A stretch of 64,000 nucleotides of DNA, taken from the NCBI GenBank assembly GCA_030063045.1, contig JAQSEB010000084.1, forward strand, positions 434,001 through 498,000, given 5' to 3'. Shown here in pieces: positions 1 to 12,900 of this stretch; the stretch's first letter is position 1, and every line of letters starts with the position of its first letter. The position numbers and the translations under genes were made by a program. Source of the stretch: Pratylenchus scribneri (lineage: Eukaryota > Nematoda > Chromadorea > Rhabditida > Pratylenchidae). The notes beneath the pieces were generated by a model. The model saw nothing but the letters and a program-made list of their open reading frames with translations. It ran no database searches and was not told the DNA's origin.

Positions 1-1020
1 GATTAAGGAAAATGCTGGTGGATAGGGTGAACTAGGTGATTAAGGAAAATGTTGGTGGGTAGGGTGAACTAGGTGATTAAGGAAAATGCTGGTGGGTAGG
101 GTGAACTAGGTGATTAAGGAAAATGCTGGTGGGTAGGGTGAACTAGGTGATTAAGGAAAATGCTGGTGGATAGGGTGAACTAGGTGATTAAGGAAAATGC
201 TGGTGGATAGGGTGAACTTGGTGATTAAGGAAAATGCTGGTGGATAGGGTGAACTAGGTGATTAAGGAAAATGCTGGTGGGTAGGGTGAACTAGGTGATT
301 AAGGAAAATGCTGGTGGGTAGGGTGAACTAGGTGATTAAGAAAAATGCTGGTGGGTAGGGTGAACTAGGTGATTAAGGAAAATGCAGGTGGGTAGAGTGA
401 ACTAGGTGATTAAGGAAAATGCTGGTGGATAGGGTAAACTAGGTGATCGAGTAAGATGCAGGTGGATAGGGTGAACTAGGTGATAAAGGAAAATGCTGGT
501 GGATAGGGTGAACTAGGTGATTAAGGAAAATGCAGGTGGGTAGGGTGAACTAGGTGATTAAGGAAAATGCTGTTGGATAGGGTGAACTAGGTGATAAAGG
601 AAAATGCTGGTGGATAGGGTGAACTAGGTGATTAAGGAAAATGCAGGTGGGTAGGGTGAACTAGGTGATTAAGGAAAATGCTGGTGGGTAGGGTGAACTA
701 GGTGATTAAGGAAAATGCTGTTGGGTAGGGTGAACTTGGTGATTAAGGAAAATGCTGGTGGGTAGGGTGAACTAGGTGATTAAGAAAAATGCTGGTGGGT
801 AGGGTGAACTAGGTGATTAAGGAAAATGCAGGTGGGTAGAGTGAACTAGGTGATTAAGGAAAATGCTGGTGGATAGGGTAAACTAGGTGATCGAGTAAGA
901 TGCAGGTGGATAGGGTGAAGTTGGTGATTAAGGAAAATGCAGGTGGATTGGGTGAACTAGGTGATCGAGTAAGATGCAGGTGGGTAGGGTGAACTAGGTG
1001 ATTAAGGAAAATGCAGGTGG

Positions 1021-4000
1021 GTAGTTTGAACTAGGTGATTAAGGAAAATGCAGGTGGGTAGGGTGAACTAGGTGATTAAGGAAAATGCTGGAGGATAGGG
1101 TGAACTAGGTGATTAAGGAAAATGCAGGTGGGTAGGATGAACTAGGTGATTAAGGAAAATGCTGGTGGGTAGGGTGAACTAGGTGATTAAGGAAAATGCA
1201 GGTGGGTAGGGTGAACTAGGTGATTAAGGAAAATAATGCTGGTGGGTAGGATGAACTAGGTGATCGAGTAAGATGCAGGTGGGTAGGGTGAACTAGGTGA
1301 TTAAGGAAAATGCAGGTAGGTTAGGGTGAACTAGGTGATCGAGTAAGATGCAGGTGGATAGGGTGAACTAAGTGATTAAGGAAAATGCAGGTGGGTAAGG
1401 TGAACTAGGTGATTAAGGAAAATGCTGGTGGATAGGGTGAACTAGGTGATTAAGGAAAATGCAGGTGGGTAGGGTGAACTAGGTGATTAAGGAAAATGAT
1501 GGTGGATAGGGTGAACTTGGTGATTAAGGAAAATGCTGGTGGATAGGGTGAACTAGGTGATTAAGGAAAATGCAGGTGGGTAGGGTGAACTAGGTGATTA
1601 AGGAAAATGCAGGTGGGTAGGGTGAACTAGGTGATTAAGGAAAATGCTGGTGGATAGGGTGAACTAGGTTATTAAGGAAAATGCTGGTGGGTAGGGTGAA
1701 CTAGGTGATTAAGGAAAATGCAGGTGGGTAGGGTGAACTAGGTGATTAAGGAAAATGCTGGTGGATAGGGTGAACAAGGTGATTAAGGAAAATGCAGGTG
1801 GGTAGGGTGAACTAGGTGATTAAGGAAAATGCTGGTGGGTAGGGTGAACTAGGTGATTAAGGAAAATGCTGGTGGATAGGGTGAACTAGGTGATTAAGGA
1901 AAATGCAGGTGGGTAGTTTGAACTAGGTGATTAAGGAAAATGCAGGTGGGTAGGGTGAACTAGGTGATTAAGGAAAATGCAGGTGGGTAGGGTGAACTAG
2001 GTGATTAAGGAAAATGCAGGTGGGTAGGGTGAACTAGGTGATTAAGGAAAATGCTGGTGGATAGGGTGAACTAGGTTATTAAGGAAAATGCTGGTGGGTA
2101 GGGTGAACTAGGTGATTAAGGAAAATGCAGGTGGATAGGGTGAACTTGGTGATTAAGGAAAATGCTGGTGGATAGGGTGACCTAGGTGATTAAGGAAAAT
2201 GCAGGTGGGTAGGGTGAACTAGGTGATTAAGGAAAATGCAGGTGGGTAGGGTGAACTAGGTGATTAAGGAAAATGCTGGTGGATAGGGTGAACTAGGTTA
2301 TTAAGGAAAATGCTGGTGGGTAGGGTGAACTAGGTGATTAAGGAAAATGCAGGTGGGTAGGGTGAACTAGGTGATTAAGGAAAATGCTGGTGGATAGGGT
2401 GAACTTGGTGATTAAGGAAAATGCTGGTGGGTAGGGTGAACTAGGTGATTAAGGAAAATGCAGGTGGGTAAGGTGAACTAGGTGATTAAGGAAAATGCTG
2501 GTGGATAGGGTGAACTTGGTGATTAAGGAAAATGCTGGTGGGTAGGGTGAACTTGGTGATTAAGGAAAATGCAGGTGGATAGGATGAACTAGGTGATTAA
2601 GGAAAATGCTGGTGGATAGGGTGAACTTGGTGATTAAGGAAAATGCTGGTGGGTAGGGTGAACTAGGTGATTAAGGAAAATGCAGGTGGGTAGGGTGAAC
2701 TAGGTGATTAAGGAAAATGCTGGTGGGTAGGGTGAACTAGGTGATTAAGAAAAATGCTGGTGGATAGGGTGAACTAGGTGATTAAGGAAAATGCAGGTGG
2801 GTAGGGTGAACTAGGTGATTAAGGAAAATGCAGGTGGGTAGGGTGAACTAGGTGATTAAGGAAAATGCAGGTGGGTAGGGTGAACTAGGTGATTAAGGAA
2901 AATGATGGTGGATAGGGTGAACTTGGTGATTAAGGAAAATGCTGGTGGATAGGGTGAACTAGGTGATTAAGGAAAATGCAGGTGGGTAGGGTGAACTAGG
3001 TGATTAAGGAAAATGCAGGTGGGTAGGGTGAACTAGGTGATTAAGGAAAATGCTGGTGGATAGGGTGAACTAGGTTATTAAGGAAAATGCTGGTGGGTAG
3101 GGTGAACTAGGTGATTAAGGAAAATGCAGGTGGGTAGGGTGAACTAGGTGATTAAGGAAAATGCTGGTGGATAGGGTGAACAAGGAGATTAAGGAAAATG
3201 CAGATGGGTAGGGTGAACTAGGTGATTAAGGAAAATGCAGGTGGGTAGGGTGAACTAGGTGATTAAGGAAAATGCTGGTGAATAGGGTGAACTAGGTGAT
3301 TAAGGAAAATGCTGGAGGATAGGGTGAACTAGGTGATTAAGGAAAATGCAGGTGGGTAGGATGAACTAGGTGATTAAGGAAAATGCTGGTGGGTAGGGTG
3401 AACTAGGTGATTAAGGAAAATGCAGGTGGGTAGGGTGAACTTGGTGATTAAGGAAAATGCTGGTGGATAGGGTGAACTAGGTGATTAAGGAAAATGCAGG
3501 TGGGTAGGGTGAACTAGGTGATTAAGGAAAATGCAGGTGGGTAGGGTGAACTAGGTGATTAAGGAAAATGCTGGTGGATAGGGTGAACTAGGTTATTAAG
3601 GAAAATGCTGGTGGGTAGGGTGAACTAGGTGATTAAGGAAAATGCAGGTGGATAGGGTGAACTTGGTGATTAAGGAAAATGCTGGTGGATAGGGTGACCT
3701 AGGTGATTAAGGAAAATGCAGGTGGGTAGGGTGAACTAGGTGATTAAGGAAAATGCAGGTGGGTAGGGTGAACTAGGTGATTAAGGAAAATGCTGGTGGA
3801 TAGGGTGAACTAGGTTATTAAGGAAAATGCTGGTGGGTAGGGTGAACTAGGTGATTAAGGAAAATGCAGGTGGGTAGGGTGAACTAGGTGATTAAGGAAA
3901 ATGCTGGTGGATAGGGTGAACTTGGTGATTAAGGAAAATGCTGGTGGGTAGGGTGAACTAGGTGATTAAGGAAAATGCAGGTGGGTAAGGTGAACTAGGT

Positions 4001-7000
4001 GATTAAGGAAAATGCTGGTGGATAGGGTGAACTTGGTGATTAAGGAAAATGCTGGTGGGTAGGGTGAACTTGGTGATTAAGGAAAATGCAGGTGGATAGG
4101 ATGAACTAGGTGATTAAGGAAAATGCTGGTGGATAGGGTGAACTAGGTTATTAAGGAAAATGCTGGTGGGTAGGGTGAACTAGGTGATTAAGGAAAATGC
4201 AGGTGGGTAGGGTGAACTAGGTGATTAAGGAAAATGCTGGTGGATAGGGTGAACTTGGTGATTAAGGAAAATGCTGGTGGGTAGGGTGAACTAGGTGATT
4301 AAGGAAAATGCAGGTGGGTAAGGTGAACTAGGTGATTAAGGAAAATGCTGGTGGATAGGGTGAACTTGGTGATTAAGGAAAATGCTGGTGGGTAGGGTGA
4401 ACTTGGTGATTAAGGAAAATGCAGGTGGATAGGATGAACTAGGTGATTAAGGAAAATGCTGGTGGATAGGGTGAACTTGGTGATTAAGGAAAATGCTGGT
4501 GGGTAGGGTGAACTAGGTGATTAAGGAAAATGCAGGTGGGTAGGGTGAACTAGGTGATTAAGGAAAATGCTGGTGGGTAGGGTGAACTAGGTGATTAAGG
4601 AAAATGCTGGTGGATAGGGTGAACTAGGTGATTAAGGAAAATGCAGGTGGGTAGGGTGAACTAGGTGATTAAGGAAAATGCAGGTGGGTAGGGTGAACTA
4701 GGTGATTAAGGAAAATGATGGTGGATAGGGTGAACTTGGTGATTAAGGAAAATGCTGGTGGATAGGGTGAACTAGGTGATTAAGGAAAATGCAGGTGGGT
4801 AGGGTGAACTAGGTGATTAAGGAAAATGTTGGTGGGTAGGGTGAACTAGGTGATTAAGGAAAATGCAGGTGGGTAGGGTGAACTAGGTGATTAAGGAAAA
4901 TGCTGGTGGATAGGGTGAACAAGGAGATTAAGGAAAATGCAGATGGGTAGGGTGAACTAGGTGATTAAGGAAAATGCAGGTGGGTAGGGTGAACTAGGTG
5001 ATTAAGGAAAATGCTGGTGGATAGGGTGAACTAGGTGATTAAGGAAAATGCTGGAGGATAGGGTGAACTAGGTGATTAAGGAAAATGCAGGTGGGTAGGA
5101 TGAACTAGGTGATTAAGGAAAATGCTGGTGGGTAGGGTGAACTAGGTGATTAAGGAAAATGCAGGTGGGTAGGGTGAACTTGGTGATTAAGGAAAATGCT
5201 GGTGGATAGGGTGAACTAGGTGATTAAGGAAAATGCAGGTGGGTAGGGTGAACAAGGTGATTAAGGAAAATGCAGGTGGGTAGGGTGAACTAGGTGATTA
5301 AGGAAAATGCTGGTGGATAGGGTGAACTAGGTTATTAAGGAAAATGCTGGTGGGTAGGGTGAACTAGGTGATTAAGGAAAATGCAGGTGGATAGGGTGAA
5401 CTAGGTTATTAAGGAAAATGCTGGTGGGTAGGGTGAACTAGGTGATTAAGGAAAATGCAGGTGGATAGGGTGAACTTGGTGATTAAGGAAAATGCTGGTG
5501 GATAGGGTGACCTAGGTGATTAAGGAAAATGCAGGTGGGTAGGGTGAACTAGGTGATTAAGGAAAATGCAGGTGGGTAGGGTGAACTAGGTGATTAAGGA
5601 AAATGCTGGTGGATAGGGTGAACTAGGTTATTAAGGAAAATGCTGGTGGGTAGGGTGAACTAGGTGATTAAGGAAAATGCAGGTGGGTAGGGTGAACTAG
5701 GTGATTAAGGAAAATGCTGGTGGATAGGGTGAACTTGGTGATTAAGGAAAATGCTGGTGGGTAGGGTGAACTAGGTGATTAAGGAAAATGCAGGTGGGTA
5801 AGGTGAACTAGGTGATTAAGGAAAATGCTGGTGGATAGGGTGAACTTGGTGATTAAGGAAAATGCTGGTGGGTAGGGTGAACTTGGTGATTAAGGAAAAT
5901 GCAGGTGGATAGGATGAACTAGGTGATTAAGGAAAATGCTGGTGGATAGGGTGAACTTGGTGATTAAGGAAAATGCTGGTGGGTAGGGTGAACTAGGTGA
6001 TTAAGGAAAATGCAGGTGGGTAGGGTGAACTAGGTGATTAAGGAAAATGCAGGTGGGTAGGGTGAACTAGGTGATTAAGGAAAATGCTGGTGGATAGGGT
6101 GAACTTGGTGATTAAGGAAAATGCTGGTGGATAGGGTGAACTAGGTGATTAAGGAAAATGTTGGTGGGTAGGGTGAACTAGGTGATTAAGGAAAATGCTG
6201 GTGGGTAGGGTGAACTAGGTGATTAAGGAAAATGCTGGTGGGTAGGGTGAACTAGGTGATTAAGGAAAATGCTGGTGGATAGGGTGAACTAGGTGATTAA
6301 GGAAAATGCTGGTGGATAGGGTGAACTTGGTGATTAAGGAAAATGCTGGTGGATAGGGTGAACTAGGTGATTAAGGAAAATGCTGGTGGGTAGGGTGAAC
6401 TAGGTGATTAAGGAAAATGCTGGTGGGTAGGGTGAACTAGGTGATTAAGGAAAATGCTGGTGGGTAGGGTGAACTAGGTGATTAAGGAAAATGCAGGTGG
6501 GTAGGGTGAACTAGGTGATTAAGGAAAATGCTGGTGGATAGGGTAAACTAGGTGATCGAGTAAGATGCAGGTGGATAGGGTGAACTTGGTGATTAAGGAA
6601 AATGCTGGTGGGTAGGGTGAACTTGGTGATTAAGGAAAATGCAGGTGGATAGGATGAACTAGGTGATTAAGGAAAATGCTGGTGGATAGGGTGAACTTGG
6701 TGATTAAGGAAAATGCTGGTGGGTAGGGTGAACTAGGTGATTAAGGAAAATGCAGGTGGGTAGGGTGAACTAGGTGATTAAGGAAAATGCAGGTGGGTAG
6801 GGTGAACTAGGTGATTAAGGAAAATGCTGGTGGATAGGGTGAACTTGGTGATTAAGGAAAATGCTGGTGGATAGGGTGAACTAGGTGATTAAGGAAAATG
6901 TTGGTGGGTAGGGTGAACTAGGTGATTAAGGAAAATGCTGGTGGGTAGGGTGAACTAGGTGATTAAGGAAAATGCTGGTGGGTAGGGTGAACTAGGTGAT

Positions 7001-9905
7001 TAAGGAAAATGCTGGTGGATAGGGTGAACTAGGTGATTAAGGAAAATGCAGGTGGATAGGATGAACTTGGTGATTAAGGAAAATGCTGGTGGATAGGGTG
7101 AACTAGGTGATTAAGGAAAATGCTGGTGGGTAGGGTGAACTAGGTGATTAAGGAAAATGCTGGTGGGTAGGGTGAACTAGGTGATTAAGGAAAATGCTGG
7201 TGGGTAGGGTGAACTAGGTGATTAAGGAAAATGCAGGTGGGTAGGGTGAACTAGGTGATTAAGGAAAATGCTGGTGGATAGGGTAAACTAGGTGATCGAG
7301 TAAGATGCAGGTGGATAGGGTGAAGTTGGTGATTAAGGAAAATGCAGGTGGATTGGGTGAACTAGGTGATCGAGTAAGATGCAGGTGGGTAGGGTGAACT
7401 AAGTGATTAAGGAAAATGCTGGTGGATAGGGTAAACTAGGTGATCGAGTAAGATGCAGGTGGATAGGGTGAACTAGGTGATTAAGGAAAATGCTGGAGGA
7501 TAGGGTGAACTAGGTGATTAAGGAAAATGCAGGTGGGTAGGATGAACTAGGTGATCGAGTAAGATGCAGGTGGGTAGGGTGAACTAGGTGATTAAGGAAA
7601 ATGCAGGTAGGTTAGGGTGAACTAGGTGATTAAGGAAAATGCTGGTGGATAGGGTGAACTAAGTGATTAAGGAAAATGCAGGTGGGTAAGGTGAACTAGG
7701 TGATTAAGGAAAATGCTGGTGGATAGGGTGAACTAGGTGATTAAGGAAAATGCAGGTGGGTAGGGTGAACTAAGTGATTAAGGAAAATGCAGGTGGGTAA
7801 GGTGAACTAGGTGATTAAGGAAAATGCTGGTGGGTAGGGTGAACTAGGTGATTAAGGAAAATGCTGGTGGGTAGGGTGAACTAGGTGATTAAGGAAAATG
7901 CTGGTGGGTAGGGTGAACTAGGTGATTAAGGAAAATGCTGGTGGGTAGGGTGAACTAGGTGATTAAGGAAAATGCTGGTGGATAGGGTGAACTAGGTGAT
8001 TAAGGAAAATGCTGGTGGATAGGGTGAACTTGGTGATTAAGGAAAATGCTGGTGGATAGGGTGAACTAGGTGATTAAGGAAAATGCTGGTGGGTAGGGTG
8101 AACTAGGTGATTAAGGAAAATGCTGGTGGGTAGGGTGAACTAGGTGATTAAGGAAAATGCTGGTGGGTAGGGTGAACTAGGTGATTAAGGAAAATGCAGG
8201 TGGGTAGGGTGAACTAGGTGATTAAGGAAAATGCTGGTGGATAGGGTAAACTAGGTGATCGAGTAAGATGCAGGTGGATAGGGTGAAGTTGGTGATTAAG
8301 GAAAATGCAGGTGGATTGGGTGAACTAGGTGATCGAGTAAGATGCAGGTGGGTAGGGTGAACTAAGTGATTAAGGAAAATGCTGGTGGATAGGGTAAACT
8401 AGGTGATCGAGTAAGATGCAGGTGGATAGGGTGAAGTTGGTGATTAAGGAAAATGCAGGTGGATTGGGTGAACTAGGTGATCGAGTAAGATGCAGGTGGG
8501 AAGGGTGAACTAGGTAATTAAGGAAAATGCAGGTGGGTAGGGTGAACTAGGTGATTAAGGAAAATGCTGGTGGATAGGGTGAACTAGGTGATTAAGGAAA
8601 TTGCAGGTGGGTAGAGTGAACTAGGTGATTAAGGAAAATGCTGGTGGATAGGGTGAACTAGGTGATAAAGGAAAATGCTGGTGGATAGGGTGAACTAAGT
8701 GATAAAGGAAAATGCTGGTGGATAGGGTGAACTAGGTGATTAAGGAAAATGCAGGTGGGTAGGGTGAACTAGGTGATTAAGGAAAATGCTGTTGGGTAGG
8801 GTGAACTAGGTGATTAAGGAAAATGCTGGTGGATAGGGTAAACTAGGTGATCGAGTAAGATGCAGGTGGATAGGGTGAAGTTGGTGATTAAGGAAAATGC
8901 AGGTGGATTGGGTGAACTAGGTGATCGAGTAAGATGCAGGTGGGTAGGGTGAACTAAGTGATTAAGGAAAATGCTGGTGGATAGGGTAAACTAGGTGATC
9001 GAGTAAGATGCAGGTGGATAGGGTGAAGTTGGTGATTAAGGAAAATGCAGGTGGATTGGGTGAACTAGGTGATCGAGTAAGATGCAGGTGGGAAGGGTGA
9101 ACTAGGTAATTAAGGAAAATGCAGGTGGGTAGGGTGAACTAGGTGATTAAGGAAAATGCTGGTGGATAGGGTGAACTAGGTGATTAAGGAAATTGCAGGT
9201 GGGTAGAGTGAACTAGGTGATTAAGGAAAATGCTGGTGGATAGGGTGAACTAGGTGATAAAGGAAAATGCTGGTGGATAGGGTGAACTAGGTGATAAAGG
9301 AAAATGCTGGTGGATAGGGTGAACTAGGTGATTAAGGAAAATGCAGGTGGGTAGGGTGAACTAGGTGATTAAGGAAAATGCTGTTGGATAGGGTGAACTA
9401 GGTGATAAAGGAAAATGCTGGTGGATAGGGTGAACTAGGTGATTAAGGAAAATGCAGGTGGGTAGGGTGAACTAGGTGATTAAGGAAAATGCTGGTGGGT
9501 AGGGTGAACTAGGTGATTAAGGAAAATGCTGTTGGGTAGGGTGAACTTGGTGATTAAGGAAAATGCTGGTGGGTAGGGTGAACTAGGTGATTAAGAAAAA
9601 TGCTGGTGGGTAGGGTGAACTAGGTGATTAAGGAAAATGCAGGTGGGTAGAGTGAACTAGGTGATTAAGGAAAATGCTGGTGGATAGGGTAAACTAGGTG
9701 ATCGAGTAAGATGCAGGTGGATAGGGTGAAGTTGGTGATTAAGGAAAATGCAGGTGGATTGGGTGAACTAGGTGATCGAGTAAGATGCAGGTGGGTAGGG
9801 TGAACTAAGTGATTAAGGAAAATGCTGGTGGATAGGGTGAACTAGGAGATTAAGGAAAATGCAGATGGGTAGGGTGAACTAGGTGATTAAGGAAAATGCA
9901 GGTGG
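1021..9905 (+). repeat. Higher-order satellite block, copy 1 (about 8.8 kb)
   Basis: Delimited here by the rare unit carrying GTAGTTTGAAC at 1021; the same marker recurs at 9906 and 18640. Rare GACCTAGG units at 2179, 3696 and 5509 recur in copy 2 at 10913, 12430 and 14243, each exactly 8734 bp later, as does a rare TGTTGGTGGG unit (4827 and 13561). The first part of copy 1 is longer: the offset is 8885 bp at 1021 and 8882 bp near 1500, and falls to 8734 by 2179, a loss of four units in copy 2. The exact edges are arbitrary because the structure is tandem. Confidence 0.85.
8257..9440 (+). repeat. 592-bp higher-order repeat, tandem duplicate (first occurrence)
   Basis: Sixteen satellite units (592 bp) starting at a GATCGAG-type unit at 8257 are repeated at 8849. 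Internal markers agree: GATCGAG units at 8405 and 8997, the GGGAAGGGTG unit followed by GGTAATTAAGG near 8499 and 9090, and ATTGCAGG near 8600 and 9192. The right edge is approximate. Confidence 0.8.
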
Positions 9906-12900
9906 GTAGTTTGAACTAGGTGATTAAGGAAAATGCAGGTGGGTAGGGTGAACTAGGTGATTAAGGAAAATGCTGGAGGATAGGGTGAACTAGGTGATTA
10001 AGGAAAATGCAGGTGGGTAGGATGAACTAGGTGATTAAGGAAAATGCTGGTGGGTAGGGTGAACTAGGTGATTAAGGAAAATGCAGGTGGGTAGGGTGAA
10101 CTAGGTGATTAAGGAAAATGCTGGTGGGTAGGATGAACTAGGTGATCGAGTAAGATGCAGGTGGGTAGGGTGAACTAGGTGATTAAGGAAAATGCAGGTA
10201 GGTTAGGGTGAACTAGGTGATCGAGTAAGATGCAGGTGGATAGGGTGAACTAAGTGATTAAGGAAAATGCAGGTGGGTAAGGTGAACTAGGTGATTAAGG
10301 AAAATGCTGGTGGATAGGGTGAACTAGGTGATTAAGGAAAATGCAGGTGGGTAGGGTGAACTAGGTGATTAAGGAAAATGATGGTGGATAGGGTGAACTT
10401 GGTGATTAAGGAAAATGCTGGTGGATAGGGTGAACTAGGTGATTAAGGAAAATGCAGGTGGGTAGGGTGAACTAGGTGATTAAGGAAAATGCAGGTGGGT
10501 AGGGTGAACTAGGTGATTAAGGAAAATGCTGGTGGATAGGGTGAACTAGGTTATTAAGGAAAATGCTGGTGGGTAGGGTGAACTAGGTGATTAAGGAAAA
10601 TGCAGGTGGGTAGGGTGAACTAGGTGATTAAGGAAAATGCTGGTGGATAGGGTGAACAAGGAGATTAAGGAAAATGCAGATGGGTAGGGTGAACTAGGTG
10701 ATTAAGGAAAATGCAGGTGGGTAGGGTGAACTAGGTGATTAAGGAAAATGCAGGTGGGTAGGGTGAACTAGGTGATTAAGGAAAATGCTGGTGGATAGGG
10801 TGAACTAGGTTATTAAGGAAAATGCTGGTGGGTAGGGTGAACTAGGTGATTAAGGAAAATGCAGGTGGATAGGGTGAACTTGGTGATTAAGGAAAATGCT
10901 GGTGGATAGGGTGACCTAGGTGATTAAGGAAAATGCAGGTGGGTAGGGTGAACTAGGTGATTAAGGAAAATGCAGGTGGGTAGGGTGAACTAGGTGATTA
11001 AGGAAAATGCTGGTGGATAGGGTGAACTAGGTTATTAAGGAAAATGCTGGTGGGTAGGGTGAACTAGGTGATTAAGGAAAATGCAGGTGGGTAGGGTGAA
11101 CTAGGTGATTAAGGAAAATGCTGGTGGATAGGGTGAACTTGGTGATTAAGGAAAATGCTGGTGGGTAGGGTGAACTAGGTGATTAAGGAAAATGCAGGTG
11201 GGTAAGGTGAACTAGGTGATTAAGGAAAATGCTGGTGGATAGGGTGAACTTGGTGATTAAGGAAAATGCTGGTGGGTAGGGTGAACTTGGTGATTAAGGA
11301 AAATGCAGGTGGATAGGATGAACTAGGTGATTAAGGAAAATGCTGGTGGATAGGGTGAACTTGGTGATTAAGGAAAATGCTGGTGGGTAGGGTGAACTAG
11401 GTGATTAAGGAAAATGCAGGTGGGTAGGGTGAACTAGGTGATTAAGGAAAATGCTGGTGGGTAGGGTGAACTAGGTGATTAAGGAAAATGCTGGTGGATA
11501 GGGTGAACTAGGTGATTAAGGAAAATGCAGGTGGGTAGGGTGAACTAGGTGATTAAGGAAAATGCAGGTGGGTAGGGTGAACTAGGTGATTAAGGAAAAT
11601 GCAGGTGGGTAGGGTGAACTAGGTGATTAAGGAAAATGATGGTGGATAGGGTGAACTTGGTGATTAAGGAAAATGCTGGTGGATAGGGTGAACTAGGTGA
11701 TTAAGGAAAATGCAGGTGGGTAGGGTGAACTAGGTGATTAAGGAAAATGCAGGTGGGTAGGGTGAACTAGGTGATTAAGGAAAATGCTGGTGGATAGGGT
11801 GAACTAGGTTATTAAGGAAAATGCTGGTGGGTAGGGTGAACTAGGTGATTAAGGAAAATGCAGGTGGGTAGGGTGAACTAGGTGATTAAGGAAAATGCTG
11901 GTGGATAGGGTGAACAAGGAGATTAAGGAAAATGCAGATGGGTAGGGTGAACTAGGTGATTAAGGAAAATGCAGGTGGGTAGGGTGAACTAGGTGATTAA
12001 GGAAAATGCTGGTGAATAGGGTGAACTAGGTGATTAAGGAAAATGCTGGAGGATAGGGTGAACTAGGTGATTAAGGAAAATGCAGGTGGGTAGGATGAAC
12101 TAGGTGATTAAGGAAAATGCTGGTGGGTAGGGTGAACTAGGTGATTAAGGAAAATGCAGGTGGGTAGGGTGAACTTGGTGATTAAGGAAAATGCTGGTGG
12201 ATAGGGTGAACTAGGTGATTAAGGAAAATGCAGGTGGGTAGGGTGAACTAGGTGATTAAGGAAAATGCAGGTGGGTAGGGTGAACTAGGTGATTAAGGAA
12301 AATGCTGGTGGATAGGGTGAACTAGGTTATTAAGGAAAATGCTGGTGGGTAGGGTGAACTAGGTGATTAAGGAAAATGCAGGTGGATAGGGTGAACTTGG
12401 TGATTAAGGAAAATGCTGGTGGATAGGGTGACCTAGGTGATTAAGGAAAATGCAGGTGGGTAGGGTGAACTAGGTGATTAAGGAAAATGCAGGTGGGTAG
12501 GGTGAACTAGGTGATTAAGGAAAATGCTGGTGGATAGGGTGAACTAGGTTATTAAGGAAAATGCTGGTGGGTAGGGTGAACTAGGTGATTAAGGAAAATG
12601 CAGGTGGGTAGGGTGAACTAGGTGATTAAGGAAAATGCTGGTGGATAGGGTGAACTTGGTGATTAAGGAAAATGCTGGTGGGTAGGGTGAACTAGGTGAT
12701 TAAGGAAAATGCAGGTGGGTAAGGTGAACTAGGTGATTAAGGAAAATGCTGGTGGATAGGGTGAACTTGGTGATTAAGGAAAATGCTGGTGGGTAGGGTG
12801 AACTTGGTGATTAAGGAAAATGCAGGTGGATAGGATGAACTAGGTGATTAAGGAAAATGCTGGTGGATAGGGTGAACTAGGTTATTAAGGAAAATGCTGG